DNA from: Hathewaya proteolytica DSM 3090
GTDB lineage: Bacteria; Bacillota; Clostridia; Clostridiales; Clostridiaceae
Length of the DNA stretch: 64,000 nucleotides
Direction of reading: 5' to 3'
Assembly: GCF_900142225.1 (NCBI RefSeq)
Contig: NZ_FRAD01000010.1
Coordinates: 57,572 to 121,571 of the forward strand
Each line of letters opens with the position of its first letter. The stretch's first letter is position 1. This document shows positions 33,302 through 43,142 of this stretch, piece after piece. The position numbers and the translations under genes were made by a program. The notes under the pieces were generated by a model. That model searched no databases and was not told where the DNA came from. It saw only the letters and a program-made list of their open reading frames with translations.

Positions 33302-34495
33302 ATGAGTAAAATTCTTGAATTGCGCGAGAAACGCGCTAAAGCTTGGGACGCAGCAAAGGCATTCCTTGATTCAAAACGTGGCGGTGATGGACTGTTATCC
33401 GCTGAGGACACGACAACCTATGAAAAAATGGAAGCCGATGTGGTGGCTCTTGGTAAGGAAATTGAGCGTTTAGAACGTCAAGCATCTATCGACTTGGAAC
33501 TGTCGAAAGCAACCAGTAACCCAATTACGAACGAACCTACTAGAACTGGAGAGGAAAAGACTGGTCGTGCAAGTGCTGAATACAAAAAAGCTTTCTGGAA
33601 TGCGATGCGTGATAATGTCAGCTATGAAGTAAGGAACGCTTTAAAGATTGGCACTGATTCCGAAGGCGGATTCCTCGTGCCAGATGAGTTTGAGCGTACG
33701 CTTGTAGAAGCCCTAGAGGAAGAAAATATCTTCCGTAGGTTGGCCAATGTAATCACGACATCTTCTGGTGACCGCAAGATTCCTGTTGTTGCAAGCAAAG
33801 GCACTGCAAGCTGGATCGATGAAGAAGGAGCCATTCCCGAAAGTGATGACAGCTTCGGTCAAGTATCCATCGGTGCTTATAAACTAGCAACGATGATTAA
33901 AGTCTCTGAGGAATTGCTAAATGATTCCGTATTTAATCTCGAAAGCTACATCACAAGAGAATTCGCCCGTCGCATTGGTAACAAGGAAGAGGAAGCCTTC
34001 TTTGTAGGTGATGGCACAGGTAAGCCAACAGGGATTTTAAATGCTACTGGCGGCGGTCAAGTGGGTGTTACTGCGGCAAGTGCCACTGCCATCACTTTGG
34101 ATGAGGTTTTAGATTTATTCTACAGCTTAAAAGCACCGTATCGTAATAAGGCAGTATTCGTAATGAACGATGCCACTATAAAGGCTATTCGTAAATTGAA
34201 AGACGGTAATGGGCAATACCTATGGCAACCTTCCATCCAAGCGGGAACACCTGATACGATTCTTAACCGCCCGCTGTATACCTCATCATATGTACCTACT
34301 GCAAAAGCAGGTGCAAAGACTGTGGTATTCGGTGATTTTAGTTATTACTGGGTGGCAGATCGTCAAGGACGAGTATTCAAACGACTAAATGAACTCTATG
34401 CTGTTACGGGACAGGTGGGCTTTATTGCTACTCAGCGTGTTGATGGAAAGCTTATCTTACCGGAGGCTGTTAAGGTACTTCAACAGAAAGCGTAA
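33302..34495 (+). CDS. Major capsid protein (HK97 family)
   Basis: 397 residues. A coiled N-terminal delta-like region (residues 1-75, MSKILELREKRAKAWDAAKA) precedes the mature domain, with typical GGFLVPDEFERTLVEALEEE and EEAFFVGDGTGKPTGIL segments and a VFVMNDATIKAIRKLKDGNG P-loop/E-loop region. The AAAGGAGGAAATAAC ribosome binding site is strong, as expected for the most abundant protein. Confidence 0.96.
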   Translation: MSKILELREKRAKAWDAAKAFLDSKRGGDGLLSAEDTTTYEKMEADVVALGKEIERLERQASIDLELSKATSNPITNEPTRTGEEKTGRASAEYKKAFWNAMRDNVSYEVRNALKIGTDSEGGFLVPDEFERTLVEALEEENIFRRLANVITTSSGDRKIPVVASKGTASWIDEEGAIPESDDSFGQVSIGAYKLATMIKVSEELLNDSVFNLESYITREFARRIGNKEEEAFFVGDGTGKPTGILNATGGGQVGVTAASATAITLDEVLDLFYSLKAPYRNKAVFVMNDATIKAIRKLKDGNGQYLWQPSIQAGTPDTILNRPLYTSSYVPTAKAGAKTVVFGDFSYYWVADRQGRVFKRLNELYAVTGQVGFIATQRVDGKLILPEAVKVLQQKA

Positions 34496-34507
34496 CGGAG
34501 GTGCATT

Positions 34508-34726
34508 ATGAGTTATAATACGAAGAATTATACCGAACAAGGCGGAGAAAAAACTGTTATCGGTGGTGTTTTAGAAATTAAAGAGGGGGCCTTGATTACG
34601 GGGCTTCCTGTTCTTGAAAATCAGGCAGATAGTACCGCTGATAGTGTAGAAACTTTGGTGACAGACTTTAATAATCTGCTCACCAAACTAAAAGTCGCGG
34701 GGATTATGATTGCGGACGCTCCTTAA
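34508..34726 (+). CDS. Head fiber protein-like
   Basis: 72 residues: GGEKTVIGGVLEIKEGALIT then a helical C-terminus with TLVTDFNNLLTKLKVAGIMI. Matches small head fiber (Phage_fiber_2-type) proteins encoded after the capsid gene in Firmicute phages. Likely a decoration on the capsid. Confidence 0.75.
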   Translation: MSYNTKNYTEQGGEKTVIGGVLEIKEGALITGLPVLENQADSTADSVETLVTDFNNLLTKLKVAGIMIADAP

Positions 34727-34744
34727 TGGAAGGATGGTGGAGTG

Positions 34745-35053
34745 ATGACAATACTTGAAAAGGTCAAAGAAAATCTAATTCTTAAGCATGACCTTGATGA
34801 TGAACTTCTTAAAATGTACATCACCGCTGCTATCTCATATGCTGAAAGCTATCAACACCTGCCCCAGGAATTTTATTCTGAGAATACCATGCCCCCAACT
34901 ACTGAACAGGCCGTTATCATGCTGTCGAGTCATTTCTACGAAAGCAGAGATGGCTCGACGGCTGGTTTCTTCGCCGATAGCGTACAGGCGGGGCAGCAGG
35001 TTTGGAACACGGTGAACCTACTACTTCGGTTAGATCGTGAATGGAAGGTGTAG
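34745..35053 (+). CDS. Head-tail connector (gp6-like)
   Basis: 102 residues. TILEKVKENLILKHDLDDELL, then YITAAISYAESYQHLP and the TEQAVIMLSSHFYESRDG segment characterise HK97 gp6-type adaptor proteins that sit under the portal. The ATG at 34745 follows GGTGGAG. Confidence 0.85.
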   Translation: MTILEKVKENLILKHDLDDELLKMYITAAISYAESYQHLPQEFYSENTMPPTTEQAVIMLSSHFYESRDGSTAGFFADSVQAGQQVWNTVNLLLRLDREWKV

Positions 35054-35056
35054 CCT

Positions 35057-35392
35057 ATGAGTTATGGGAAAATGAATACCTTTATCGATATAGTTGCCGT
35101 TGAAAACGATAAGGATAGCGAGGGATTTGGTACAATCAGTGACACTATTATTGCCTCGGTTCGTGCGTATAAGGAAGAACGACATGGTAATGAGAAATGG
35201 GCAAACAGGGCGGTATTTTCTGAAGCCACCGCTCTTTTTTGTTTTCGAAGGATCCCTAGTATCCATGTGACAGCAAAAATGGTCATTGTAGATAGTGATG
35301 GGCGGTATGAAATTACCGGTGTAGAAGATGTAAAAGGCCGAGGAATGTATATTGAGGTTTTAGCAAAAAAGGTGGTGGCATCGAATGGCTAA
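35057..35392 (+). CDS. Phage head closure protein
   Basis: 111 residues of SPP1 gp16/head-closure type: FIDIVAVENDKDSEGFGTIS, SVRAYKEERHGNEKWANRA, and a C-terminal RYEITGVEDVKGRGMYIEVL beta region. Joins connector and tail. The 3' end overlaps the next gene by 8 bases. Confidence 0.85.
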   Translation: MSYGKMNTFIDIVAVENDKDSEGFGTISDTIIASVRAYKEERHGNEKWANRAVFSEATALFCFRRIPSIHVTAKMVIVDSDGRYEITGVEDVKGRGMYIEVLAKKVVASNG

Positions 35393-35816
35393 AGTGGATG
35401 TAAGAATGCCTGAGGAATTTCTTCTTAAGGTATCTAAATTGGCTGAGCAAACTGATGTGATTATCCCAAAGGTACTAGAAGTTGGTGGCGAAGTTGTGCT
35501 TGCTAAAGTCAAAGATAATCTACGCTCTGTTGTTGGAAAGGGAACAAAATACCCGTCCAAATCCACGGGAGAACTTGTATCCTCCCTTGGTGTTACTTCA
35601 GCAAAACAAGACCGTAAAGGTAATTATAATGTCAAGGTTGGGTTTTCAGAACCGAGAAGCGATGGTGGTAGTAATGCCAAAATTGCTAATATCATTGAAT
35701 ATGGTAAACATGGGCAGCCTGCAAGGCCATTTCTAAAACCCGCAAAATCTAAATCAAGAAAGCAGTGTGTGGAGGCAATGATTGCCAAACTGGAGGAGGA
35801 GATTAACAGTCTATGA
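35385..35816 (+). CDS. HK97 gp10-family tail completion protein
   Basis: 143 residues: VILAKV-type helices (GGEVVLAKVKDNLRSVVGKG), STGELVSSLGVT, and NIIEYGKHGQPARPFLKPAK near the C-terminus, which is characteristic of the gp10 family. Acts in head-tail joining. Overlaps the next gene by four bases. Confidence 0.88.
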   Translation: MAKVDVRMPEEFLLKVSKLAEQTDVIIPKVLEVGGEVVLAKVKDNLRSVVGKGTKYPSKSTGELVSSLGVTSAKQDRKGNYNVKVGFSEPRSDGGSNAKIANIIEYGKHGQPARPFLKPAKSKSRKQCVEAMIAKLEEEINSL

Positions 35817-36157
35817 GTATATTATTGGAACTAAATAGAATTGTGGATGGTCTAGGTATTCTTGTGGAAACTGGTGTGTTCAAGGACAAAGCCCCTGATG
35901 AGTATGTTGTTATCACACCTCTTTCTGATACCTTTGATATTCACGCAGACAATCGTCCACAGTTTGAGATACAGGAAGCACGGCTATCGTTATTTAGTAA
36001 AAACAACTATCAAATACGAAAGAATCAGCTTGTTCGTGCGTTCCTAGATGCAGACTTTACCGTGACGGATCGTCGTTATATTGGACATGAGGATGATACG
36101 GACTACCATCATTATGCCATTGATGTGGCAAAAGAATATGAATTACAGGAGGTTTGA
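35813..36157 (+). CDS. Tail terminator/tail component
   Basis: 114 residues at the position of the tail terminator gene, between gp10-family and major tail protein. Segment EYVVITPLSDTFDIHADNRP and a late HHYAIDVAKEYELQ resemble DUF3168/DUF806-type tail proteins. Assignment rests mostly on gene order. Confidence 0.7.
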   Translation: MSILLELNRIVDGLGILVETGVFKDKAPDEYVVITPLSDTFDIHADNRPQFEIQEARLSLFSKNNYQIRKNQLVRAFLDADFTVTDRRYIGHEDDTDYHHYAIDVAKEYELQEV

Positions 36158-36159
36158 TT

Positions 36160-36759
36160 ATGGCAACGATAGGACTTGACCGTCTCTATTATGCTCCCAT
36201 TACAGAGGACGAAAACGGAGACGAAACCTATGGTACGCCCGTTATGCTGGCAAAGGCCATCTCCGCAGAGCTATCCATTGAGCTTGCGGAAGCTACCCTT
36301 TACGCTGATGACGGAGCGGCAGAGATTATAAAAGAATTCAAAAACGGAACACTATCTCTTGGTGTGGATGACATTGGACGTAAAGCTGCTGAGAGTCTCA
36401 CAGGAGCAACTACGGATGATAATGGTGTACTTATTTCAGCTAGTGAGGATGGAGGAAGCCCTGTTGCTATCGGTTTTCGAGCGAAAAAGGCAAATGGACA
36501 TTACCGCTACTTCTGGCTATACAGGGTAAAGTTTGGTGTTCCTTCAACCAACCTGGCTACAAAGGGAGATTCTATCACTTTTTCTACACCAACCATTGAG
36601 GGAACTGTATCGCGCAGAAATAAATTAGACGGAAATGGTAATCATCCGTGGAAAGCGGAGGTCAATGAAGATGATGAAGGAGTTTTACCAGCTACTATCA
36701 GTGGTTGGTATACGGAAGTCTATGAACCTGTTTTTGCTGTTTCTGGCGGAGGTGAATAA
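36160..36759 (+). CDS. Major tail protein (phi13 type)
   Basis: 199 residues from the ATG at 36160 (AGGAGG upstream). GLDRLYYAPITEDENGDETY, the AISAELSIELAEATLYADDG segment and KANGHYRYFWLYRVKFGVPS match phi13-type tail tube proteins. Forms the tail tube. Confidence 0.92.
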   Translation: MATIGLDRLYYAPITEDENGDETYGTPVMLAKAISAELSIELAEATLYADDGAAEIIKEFKNGTLSLGVDDIGRKAAESLTGATTDDNGVLISASEDGGSPVAIGFRAKKANGHYRYFWLYRVKFGVPSTNLATKGDSITFSTPTIEGTVSRRNKLDGNGNHPWKAEVNEDDEGVLPATISGWYTEVYEPVFAVSGGGE

Positions 36760-36761
36760 GG

Positions 36762-37145
36762 ATGGATAACGAAAGAAGTGCAATGATTAATATTGGCGGA
36801 CAGCAACATGAGCTTATCCTCACGACCAAAGCTACAAAAGAAATCGCCCGCCGCTATGGTGGTTTGGAAAATCTGGGAGAGAAATTGCTGAAATCCGAAA
36901 ACTTTGAGATGGCTTTGGATGAGATAATATGGCTTATTACTCTCTTAGCAAACCAATCCATTCTCATTCACAATCTGAAAAATAAAGAAGCTCCAAAGGA
37001 TGTGTTGACCGAGGATGAGGTGGAACTGCTCACCTCACCACTAGAACTTGCAACTTATAAAAGTGCCATTACAGAAGCTATGTTCAAAGGAACAAAGAGA
37101 AATATTGAAAGTGAAGACAACTCAAAAAACACCGAGGCCGAGTAA
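36762..37145 (+). CDS. Tail assembly chaperone, short (G) form
   Basis: 127 residues in the unshifted frame, equivalent to lambda gpG: MINIGGQQHELILTTKATKE, a helical body, ending NIESEDNSKNTEAE. The last codons contain the slippery heptamer at 37124-37130. With the -1 product it chaperones tape measure assembly. Confidence 0.85.
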   Translation: MDNERSAMINIGGQQHELILTTKATKEIARRYGGLENLGEKLLKSENFEMALDEIIWLITLLANQSILIHNLKNKEAPKDVLTEDEVELLTSPLELATYKSAITEAMFKGTKRNIESEDNSKNTEAE

Positions 37146-37336
37146 GCGATGATGAATTGTTTACTCGGCTTCTTTATTACGGAACAGTGCATCTTAACCG
37201 TACTGAGGAAGAAACATGGCTCACACCATTAGGGCTTCTCATGGACTTGTGGGATTGTCATCGCCAGTTCTTGGGACTTGCTAACCGGAAGCGAGAACTC
37301 TTCATTGAGGACATAATCCCCGAAGGATTGAATTAG
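36762..37336 (+). CDS. Tail assembly chaperone, long (GT-like) form by programmed -1 frameshift
   Basis: If ribosomes slip back one base at A AAA AAC (37124-37130), reading continues with H R G R V S D D E L F T R L L to the TAG at 37334-37336, adding 68 residues (total about 191). The extension ends RKRELFIEDIIPEGLN, typical of T domains in Firmicute phages. The region 37146-37336 otherwise has no start of its own in that frame and immediately precedes the tape measure gene, exactly where the T domain belongs. Confidence 0.85.
37124..37169 (+). promoter_or_regulatory. Programmed -1 frameshift signal (slippery heptamer plus stem)
   Basis: The heptamer A AAA AAC is in the correct phase (codons TCA AAA AAC). 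Six bases downstream GCCGAGTAA (37137-37145, containing the zero-frame stop) pairs perfectly with TTACTCGGC (37161-37169). The spacing and 9-bp stem fit a stimulatory hairpin. Confidence 0.88.
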
Positions 37337-37353
37337 AAAGGAGGCGTTTACAT

Positions 37354-39810
37354 ATGGCTGATAATTTTGGCTTAAAGATTGGCATTGAGGGAGAAAAAGA
37401 GTTTAAGAACGCCCTTCGTGATATCAATCAGTCCTTTAAGGTTCTAGGTAGTGAGATGAAACTCGTGTCCTCGGAATTTGATAGAAATGATAAAAGTGTT
37501 CAGGCGATAACCGCTCGAAATGAAGTTTTGAACAAGGCCATTGAGGCACAAAAGGATAAAATCTCTACGCTGGAAGCCGCTCTAAAAAATGCTTCTGAGA
37601 GTTTTGGCGAGAACGATAGACGTACACAAAATTGGGCTATTCAGCTGAATAATGCAAAAGCTCAACTTAACGATATGGAACGAGAGCTAGAAGAGACTGC
37701 TGATGAAGCAGATGATCTTGGAGAGGAACTTGAGGATACAGGTAATAGTGCAGATGAAGCCGGTAGCAAGTTTGAGAAGCTAGGCGGTGTCCTTAAAGGC
37801 ATTGGTGTGGCGATGGGTACAGTTGCTGTTGCAGCAGGAGCTGCTGCTATAAAGCTAGGGAAAGAGGTAGTTACTCAGTTCGGGGAGTTAGAACAGAATC
37901 TCGGTGGCTCTGAGGCGGTATTTGGTCAATATGCCACATCCATTCAAAAAACTGGTGAAGAGGCTTACAAAAATCTAGGTGTTTCCCAAAGTGAGTATCT
38001 TGCTACGGCAAACAAAATGGGTGCATTGTTTCAAGGCTCTGGTATACAGCAACAGAGAAGTCTTGAGCTAACTGAAAAGGCTATGCAACGAGCGGCGGAT
38101 ATGGCATCTGTTATGGGTATCGATATGTCCTCTGCACTGGAGGCGGTCACAGGTGCGGCAAAGGGTAACTTTGATATGATGGATAACCTGGGTGTTGCTA
38201 TGAACGCTACCAATATCGAAGCCTACGCACTTGCAAAAGGGCTGGATTTCACTTGGAACACCGCAACACAAGCGGAAAAAGCTGAAGTAGCCATGCAGAT
38301 GTTCTTTGAGAACACAGAGCAGTATGCAGGCAACTTTGCCCGTGAATCAACAGAAACCGTCACAGGTTCGCTGGGTCTACTCCAAGCCGCACTCGGCTCG
38401 TTTACAGCAGGACTTGGCAATGCCGATGCAGATATGACGAATTTGACACAGAATCTTGTAGATGCATTCCAATCGGTTGTTGCTAATATTGTCCCAGTTT
38501 TAGAGAATATCGTAACTGCATTACCTACGGCAACAGGTGCGATATTATCAGCGGTAGGCGACTTGCTTCCTATGCTTCTTGGCACTGTAACAGAACTGTT
38601 TTCTCAAGTACTGGAGGCAATTCTGAATCTTTTACCAGAACTTATTCCAGCTACTGTTGAAGCTGTAATGACGATTGTTGGGGCATTGATCGATAATCTT
38701 CCACTCCTGATTAATGCCGCAGTGGAACTGGTCACTGCACTTGTAGAAGGCATCGGTTTGGCTTTACCACAACTCATACCAGCAACGGTTCTTGCAGTTA
38801 CACAGATTGTACAAGGATTAACTGACAACTTGCCAATGATACTGGAGGCAGCCTTTCAGCTTATTATGGGGCTTGCCCAAGGTCTAATTGACGCTATTCC
38901 GCAGTTAATTGCCGCATTACCCGCCATCATTACCGCTTTAGTTGACTTTATCATTGGCGCCATTCCGCAGATTATCGATGCAGGTATACAGCTTTTGGTG
39001 TCACTAGTTGAAGCATTGCCGGAAATCATTGCAGCAATAGTTGCTGCAATCCCACAGATAATTGATGGTTTAGTTACGGCGATACTTGGCTCAATCCCCC
39101 AAATAATTGATGCCGGGGTGAATCTGTTGATTGCCTTAATTCAAAATTTACCAATCATCATTACTATTGTGGTGGCAGCGATACCTAAGATTATTACCTC
39201 GCTTGTCAATGCAATTATTGGCAGTATCCCGCAGATAATTCAGGCGGGTATACAACTTTTAGTATCACTGATTAAAAACCTACCTACTATTATCGTAGAG
39301 GTTGTCAAAGCTGTCCCACAGATAATCACAGCTTTAGTTAAGGGTTTTACGGGTTCAATTGGGCAGATGGCTCAAGTTGGTGGCAATCTCATCAAGGGTC
39401 TATGGCAGGGAATCTCTGATGCGGGTGCATGGCTCTGGGGGAAAATATCCGGCTTCTTCGGTGGTGTGGTGGATAAAATCAAAAACTTCTTTGGCATCCG
39501 CTCACCTTCTGCACTTTTTGCAGGACTTGGTGACAATATGGCACAGGGGCTTGGGCAAGGCTTTGAGAAGACGATGGCGCAGGTTGGTGAGGATATGCAA
39601 AACGCTATCCCCACAGACTTTGACACACCAGGTATAAACCTTAGTAGCTCTATCAATGGGTCAGTCGGTACTGGGGGCTTTGGTGGTTCGCTTATCACCA
39701 TACAGCAGATGATAGTTCGATCCGAGGACGATATCCGCAGGATTTCACAGGAACTGTACAACTTGATGGAAACTGGCTCGAGGGCGCAAGGACGCTTCAA
39801 TCCCGCTTAA
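37354..39810 (+). CDS. Tail tape measure protein
   Basis: 818 residues. An N-terminal coiled coil (residues about 20-130, NEVLNKAIEAQKDKISTLEA) is followed by an Ala/Gly hydrophobic segment and a MTS1-like domain (GSGIQQQRSLELTEKAMQRA). Residues about 390-680 form a long hydrophobic repeat array of roughly 40-residue units around IPQIIDAGIQLLVSLVEALP. The C-terminus includes FGIRSPSALFAGLGDNM, typical of tape measures. Sets tail length. Confidence 0.95.
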   Translation: MADNFGLKIGIEGEKEFKNALRDINQSFKVLGSEMKLVSSEFDRNDKSVQAITARNEVLNKAIEAQKDKISTLEAALKNASESFGENDRRTQNWAIQLNNAKAQLNDMERELEETADEADDLGEELEDTGNSADEAGSKFEKLGGVLKGIGVAMGTVAVAAGAAAIKLGKEVVTQFGELEQNLGGSEAVFGQYATSIQKTGEEAYKNLGVSQSEYLATANKMGALFQGSGIQQQRSLELTEKAMQRAADMASVMGIDMSSALEAVTGAAKGNFDMMDNLGVAMNATNIEAYALAKGLDFTWNTATQAEKAEVAMQMFFENTEQYAGNFARESTETVTGSLGLLQAALGSFTAGLGNADADMTNLTQNLVDAFQSVVANIVPVLENIVTALPTATGAILSAVGDLLPMLLGTVTELFSQVLEAILNLLPELIPATVEAVMTIVGALIDNLPLLINAAVELVTALVEGIGLALPQLIPATVLAVTQIVQGLTDNLPMILEAAFQLIMGLAQGLIDAIPQLIAALPAIITALVDFIIGAIPQIIDAGIQLLVSLVEALPEIIAAIVAAIPQIIDGLVTAILGSIPQIIDAGVNLLIALIQNLPIIITIVVAAIPKIITSLVNAIIGSIPQIIQAGIQLLVSLIKNLPTIIVEVVKAVPQIITALVKGFTGSIGQMAQVGGNLIKGLWQGISDAGAWLWGKISGFFGGVVDKIKNFFGIRSPSALFAGLGDNMAQGLGQGFEKTMAQVGEDMQNAIPTDFDTPGINLSSSINGSVGTGGFGGSLITIQQMIVRSEDDIRRISQELYNLMETGSRAQGRFNPA

Positions 39811-39825
39811 GGAAGGAGGATGAAA

Positions 39826-40599
39826 ATGGGGTTCACATTTAACGGCATATCATCGCAATCAATGAGTATCAAGGCTAGGCTGACATACTGGCAAGCATCA
39901 CCCTCATTGCGAAACTCCTTTGTAACGATACCTGGCAAGCCCGGTGTAGCTGACTTTGGCAGCGATATTGCAGAGAAAATAATCACAGTTCATTGCAATG
40001 TCTACCCACAATATAAATTTTCTAAACTGGTATCTGTTATGGATAGCCTTGCTGAATGGCTAAATCCTGAACGTGGGGTGCAACAACTCGTTTTAGACGA
40101 TGTACCTGACCGTTATTTTACTGCTCGTCTGTCAGAAGCTGTGGACTGTGACAGACTCATTCTTTCAGCCGGTGCATTTGATTTGAAGTTTGTTTGCCCA
40201 GATCCTCATGCCTACGCTTTAACGGATGAAACCTATAGCATATCGGTCATGGGAGAAAGTACCGTTACAAGGCTTAAAGGGAATGCCGACTCTGAGCCTG
40301 TGTACTTGGTAAAAGGAATAATTCCATCAGGAACAAACACATATGTTTCCATTCAGACTAACAATGAAGAAATTCGTGTTATTGGCCCTTTGTATGATGG
40401 TGAAACATTAATCATTGATACAGGAAAGGTCACAGCAAAGGTCGTTGATACTAGCGGCGAAACACTCCGTAACGGTCTACCGCTTATGCAAGAACTCAAT
40501 TTCCCTGTACTTCGTAAGGGTAACAATACTGTGACGATTACTCCTGTAGGAGCGGATTTTACGGAACTTAAAATACAAGCAAAAAGCCGATGGAGGTGA
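39826..40599 (+). CDS. Distal tail protein (Dit)
   Basis: 257 residues from the ATG at 39826; the ATG at 39820 is too close to GGAAGGAGG. FTFNGISSQSMSIKARLTYW, RNSFVTIPGKPGVADFGSDI and PDRYFTARLSEAVDCDRL are characteristic of Dit. Forms the hub between tail tube and receptor-binding proteins. Stop overlaps the ribosome binding region of the next gene. Confidence 0.9.
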   Translation: MGFTFNGISSQSMSIKARLTYWQASPSLRNSFVTIPGKPGVADFGSDIAEKIITVHCNVYPQYKFSKLVSVMDSLAEWLNPERGVQQLVLDDVPDRYFTARLSEAVDCDRLILSAGAFDLKFVCPDPHAYALTDETYSISVMGESTVTRLKGNADSEPVYLVKGIIPSGTNTYVSIQTNNEEIRVIGPLYDGETLIIDTGKVTAKVVDTSGETLRNGLPLMQELNFPVLRKGNNTVTITPVGADFTELKIQAKSRWR

Positions 40600-40604
40600 T
40601 GCAA

Positions 40605-43124
40605 ATGGCAATTAAATCAATATTGACATCACAAACTGACTTTACGGGTGAGTTTCCTGTAAGTGAGAATACCCTTGCCCTTTGGCGATTCAATGAGTCT
40701 GGACCTGACTCCGATGTTAAACTTGTAGATGCGAGTGGCCACGGTCGGCACGTCACTATATCGGGATGGTCTGGAACATCGGCAAGTCTCCCAAGCGGTC
40801 GTTATGGACGATTTTTTCGTCAGAATATTGTTAATCCGACATCAGAGAAAACCTACTTGATTGCAAAGAATGATGGTACATTTTTCTCCAATTTAGGCGA
40901 TAAAATCGCAGTAGGTGGATGGATAAACCCAACTACCTACTCTGTAGGACAGACCTTTATTCCGCTGTTTAATACAAGACAAGGTCCGGGTCAACCTATT
41001 CTATACTTGTCCCTGTACCAGGGCAGACCTCGAATGATGTTATATAACTCTTCTGGTTCACTGATTCTCGACCAGAGTGAAACACCAAGTTTTAACATGG
41101 TTAATGGTGGGTGGTACTTTATTGCAGCAATTATTGAAGTGAATGCCAAGACATCGCAGTTTATTCTTTGTAACCGAGCAGACGCAACGGTCTGGATTGC
41201 ACCCAAACGGACATTCACGGGAACATTAAACCCATCTTGCACAGCCGATATTGTGATTGGAATGCATGCAAATCAGTATTATTATGCAGGTGGATTTGAT
41301 GATTGGTTCATTGAAGTGAATTCACAGCTTACAATTGAGGGTTTAGAACGACATTTCAAGCAGTCAATGCTTGCCAACGGTGGTGATACCAGTGGTGCGG
41401 TTGATGCTATAACAGAGCCAGGTGTGGTAACACTCCTCAAGGATACTAACAACAGATATCCTGAAAGTGGGCAGCTTACGACTATAGCTGCAGAATGTTC
41501 TCTTGCAGGTAGTGGTCGGGTGTCTGTAACCTCGGAATATACTGCAGGTGTGACTTCTATTTCTACTATAGAGACGGCTACGTCAGACGATTTGCAGGAT
41601 TGGTCGGCGTGGCAGGAGGTGGGTTCCAACGGTGAACTGGTTTCTCCAAACCGTAACTTTATTCGTTATAGGATTACACTTTCAACTATTGATCCCTTGG
41701 TTACACCGAGACTTTTGGATATCACACTTCACGACATACCGAAAGCTCCATATGAAAAACTGGGTTTTGCTAGGCCTGTCGTGCTGGACGAGAATGGCGC
41801 ATGGGAAGCAGTACTTGAAAATGCATATGACATCATCGTAACGGGAGAGATTAATGGCGCAGATACTTTGGAATTCAAACTGCCATGGAATGATAACAAA
41901 CGTGTATATTTAGATAATGAAAAACAGGTTCAGGTTGCACATGACATTTATCGCATAAGGACACTGACAGATGAAAAAGGAGCAGATGGAACAGGGATTC
42001 TGACCACTGTATATGCGGAAGCAGCATTTTATGATTTGACCTTTTCAGATGAAAAACAGCCGCGAGAGTTTAATGCCGATTTACCCTCTGTTCCAATGAG
42101 TTATGCGTTGGAAGGCACAGGATGGTCTCTTGGTGTAGTTGATGTCACTACCAAACGGACATGGCAATGCCAAGAGAAGAATGCATTGGCCATACTCAGA
42201 ATGACGCAACAGATTCACGGTGGAGACTTAGTATTTGATAGTCGAAACCGTCTTGTAAATTTACTTACATTTAGTGGTAGAGATAGTGGTGCATTATTTG
42301 CCTATAAGAAAAACCTTACAGGTATCAAGAGAGTTGTTGATACCCGCTCTCTGGTGACAAGGTTATATGCCCATGGTAAAGATGGCATGACCTTTGCCAC
42401 GATCAATAGTGGCAATGAATATGTAGAAAACTATGAATATTGCAATGAGGTGCGGGTTTCAACACTCGATCTTTCGAATTTCACAAATCCTTATCAAATG
42501 CTTGAGTTTACGAATATGCGACTCGCAGAATTTTCAAAGCCCCGTGTTTCCTATGTGCTATCAGCGATGGATTTGTCTGTGCTGACAGGTTATGAGCATG
42601 AAAGGTGGTCACTTGGCGACATTGTGACGGTGGATGATAGAGATTTGAATCTTACTATCAAAACAAGGGTTGTTCGCAGACAATACAATCTTCAGGAGCC
42701 ATGGAAAACTGTACTTGAATTATCATCAAAACTTCGTGAACTTGGTGATACGTCTTCTAGCATTCTCGCTGATCAGCTCGACCAAAGCAACCTCATTGGG
42801 CAGGAAATCAAAGATATGGTGCCGTTTAACCATCTGCGTAATAGTAGAGCAGACGATGGCTTTGCTTACTGGCAGAATTCAGGTTTTGAGGTGGACACTG
42901 AAAAAGGTGTGACAGGTACAGCTTCATTTAAAGCGGTAGGTTCTGCAACCTCTACAAAAAGTATGGCTCAAACAGTATATCCTGCATCCCGCCGTAACTA
43001 CACCATATCAGCACAAATAGGATCAGATAATCTCCAAAAAGGTATAGATGGACAAGTGGGTATCGAGGTAGTATTTGAGTTTGAAGATGGAACTACTGAA
43101 ACGAGATTTATTGACCTGTTTTAA
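40605..43124 (+). CDS. Tail-associated protein with LamG-like domain and Tal-like core
   Basis: 839 residues from the ATG at 40605 (GGAGGTGAT upstream). Residues about 20-260 look like a concanavalin/LamG fold (NTLALWRFNESGPDSDVKLV, GWINPTTYS). Residues about 380-710 match the prophage endopeptidase tail/Tal family (EINGADTLEFKLPWNDNKRV, RSLVTRLYAHGKDGM). The C-terminus after residue 750 looks like a carbohydrate-binding beta domain (YTISAQIGSDNLQKG). Likely binds host envelope; hydrolase activity not evident. Confidence 0.85.
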   Translation: MAIKSILTSQTDFTGEFPVSENTLALWRFNESGPDSDVKLVDASGHGRHVTISGWSGTSASLPSGRYGRFFRQNIVNPTSEKTYLIAKNDGTFFSNLGDKIAVGGWINPTTYSVGQTFIPLFNTRQGPGQPILYLSLYQGRPRMMLYNSSGSLILDQSETPSFNMVNGGWYFIAAIIEVNAKTSQFILCNRADATVWIAPKRTFTGTLNPSCTADIVIGMHANQYYYAGGFDDWFIEVNSQLTIEGLERHFKQSMLANGGDTSGAVDAITEPGVVTLLKDTNNRYPESGQLTTIAAECSLAGSGRVSVTSEYTAGVTSISTIETATSDDLQDWSAWQEVGSNGELVSPNRNFIRYRITLSTIDPLVTPRLLDITLHDIPKAPYEKLGFARPVVLDENGAWEAVLENAYDIIVTGEINGADTLEFKLPWNDNKRVYLDNEKQVQVAHDIYRIRTLTDEKGADGTGILTTVYAEAAFYDLTFSDEKQPREFNADLPSVPMSYALEGTGWSLGVVDVTTKRTWQCQEKNALAILRMTQQIHGGDLVFDSRNRLVNLLTFSGRDSGALFAYKKNLTGIKRVVDTRSLVTRLYAHGKDGMTFATINSGNEYVENYEYCNEVRVSTLDLSNFTNPYQMLEFTNMRLAEFSKPRVSYVLSAMDLSVLTGYEHERWSLGDIVTVDDRDLNLTIKTRVVRRQYNLQEPWKTVLELSSKLRELGDTSSSILADQLDQSNLIGQEIKDMVPFNHLRNSRADDGFAYWQNSGFEVDTEKGVTGTASFKAVGSATSTKSMAQTVYPASRRNYTISAQIGSDNLQKGIDGQVGIEVVFEFEDGTTETRFIDLF

Positions 43125-43142
43125 GAAAGGATGGTGATTGAT

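Noticed and set aside
37950..39350. Hydrophobic repeats as a membrane transporter or secretion protein
   Set aside because: They are the internal repeats of the tape measure protein, which has the expected coiled coil, position and C-terminal motif.
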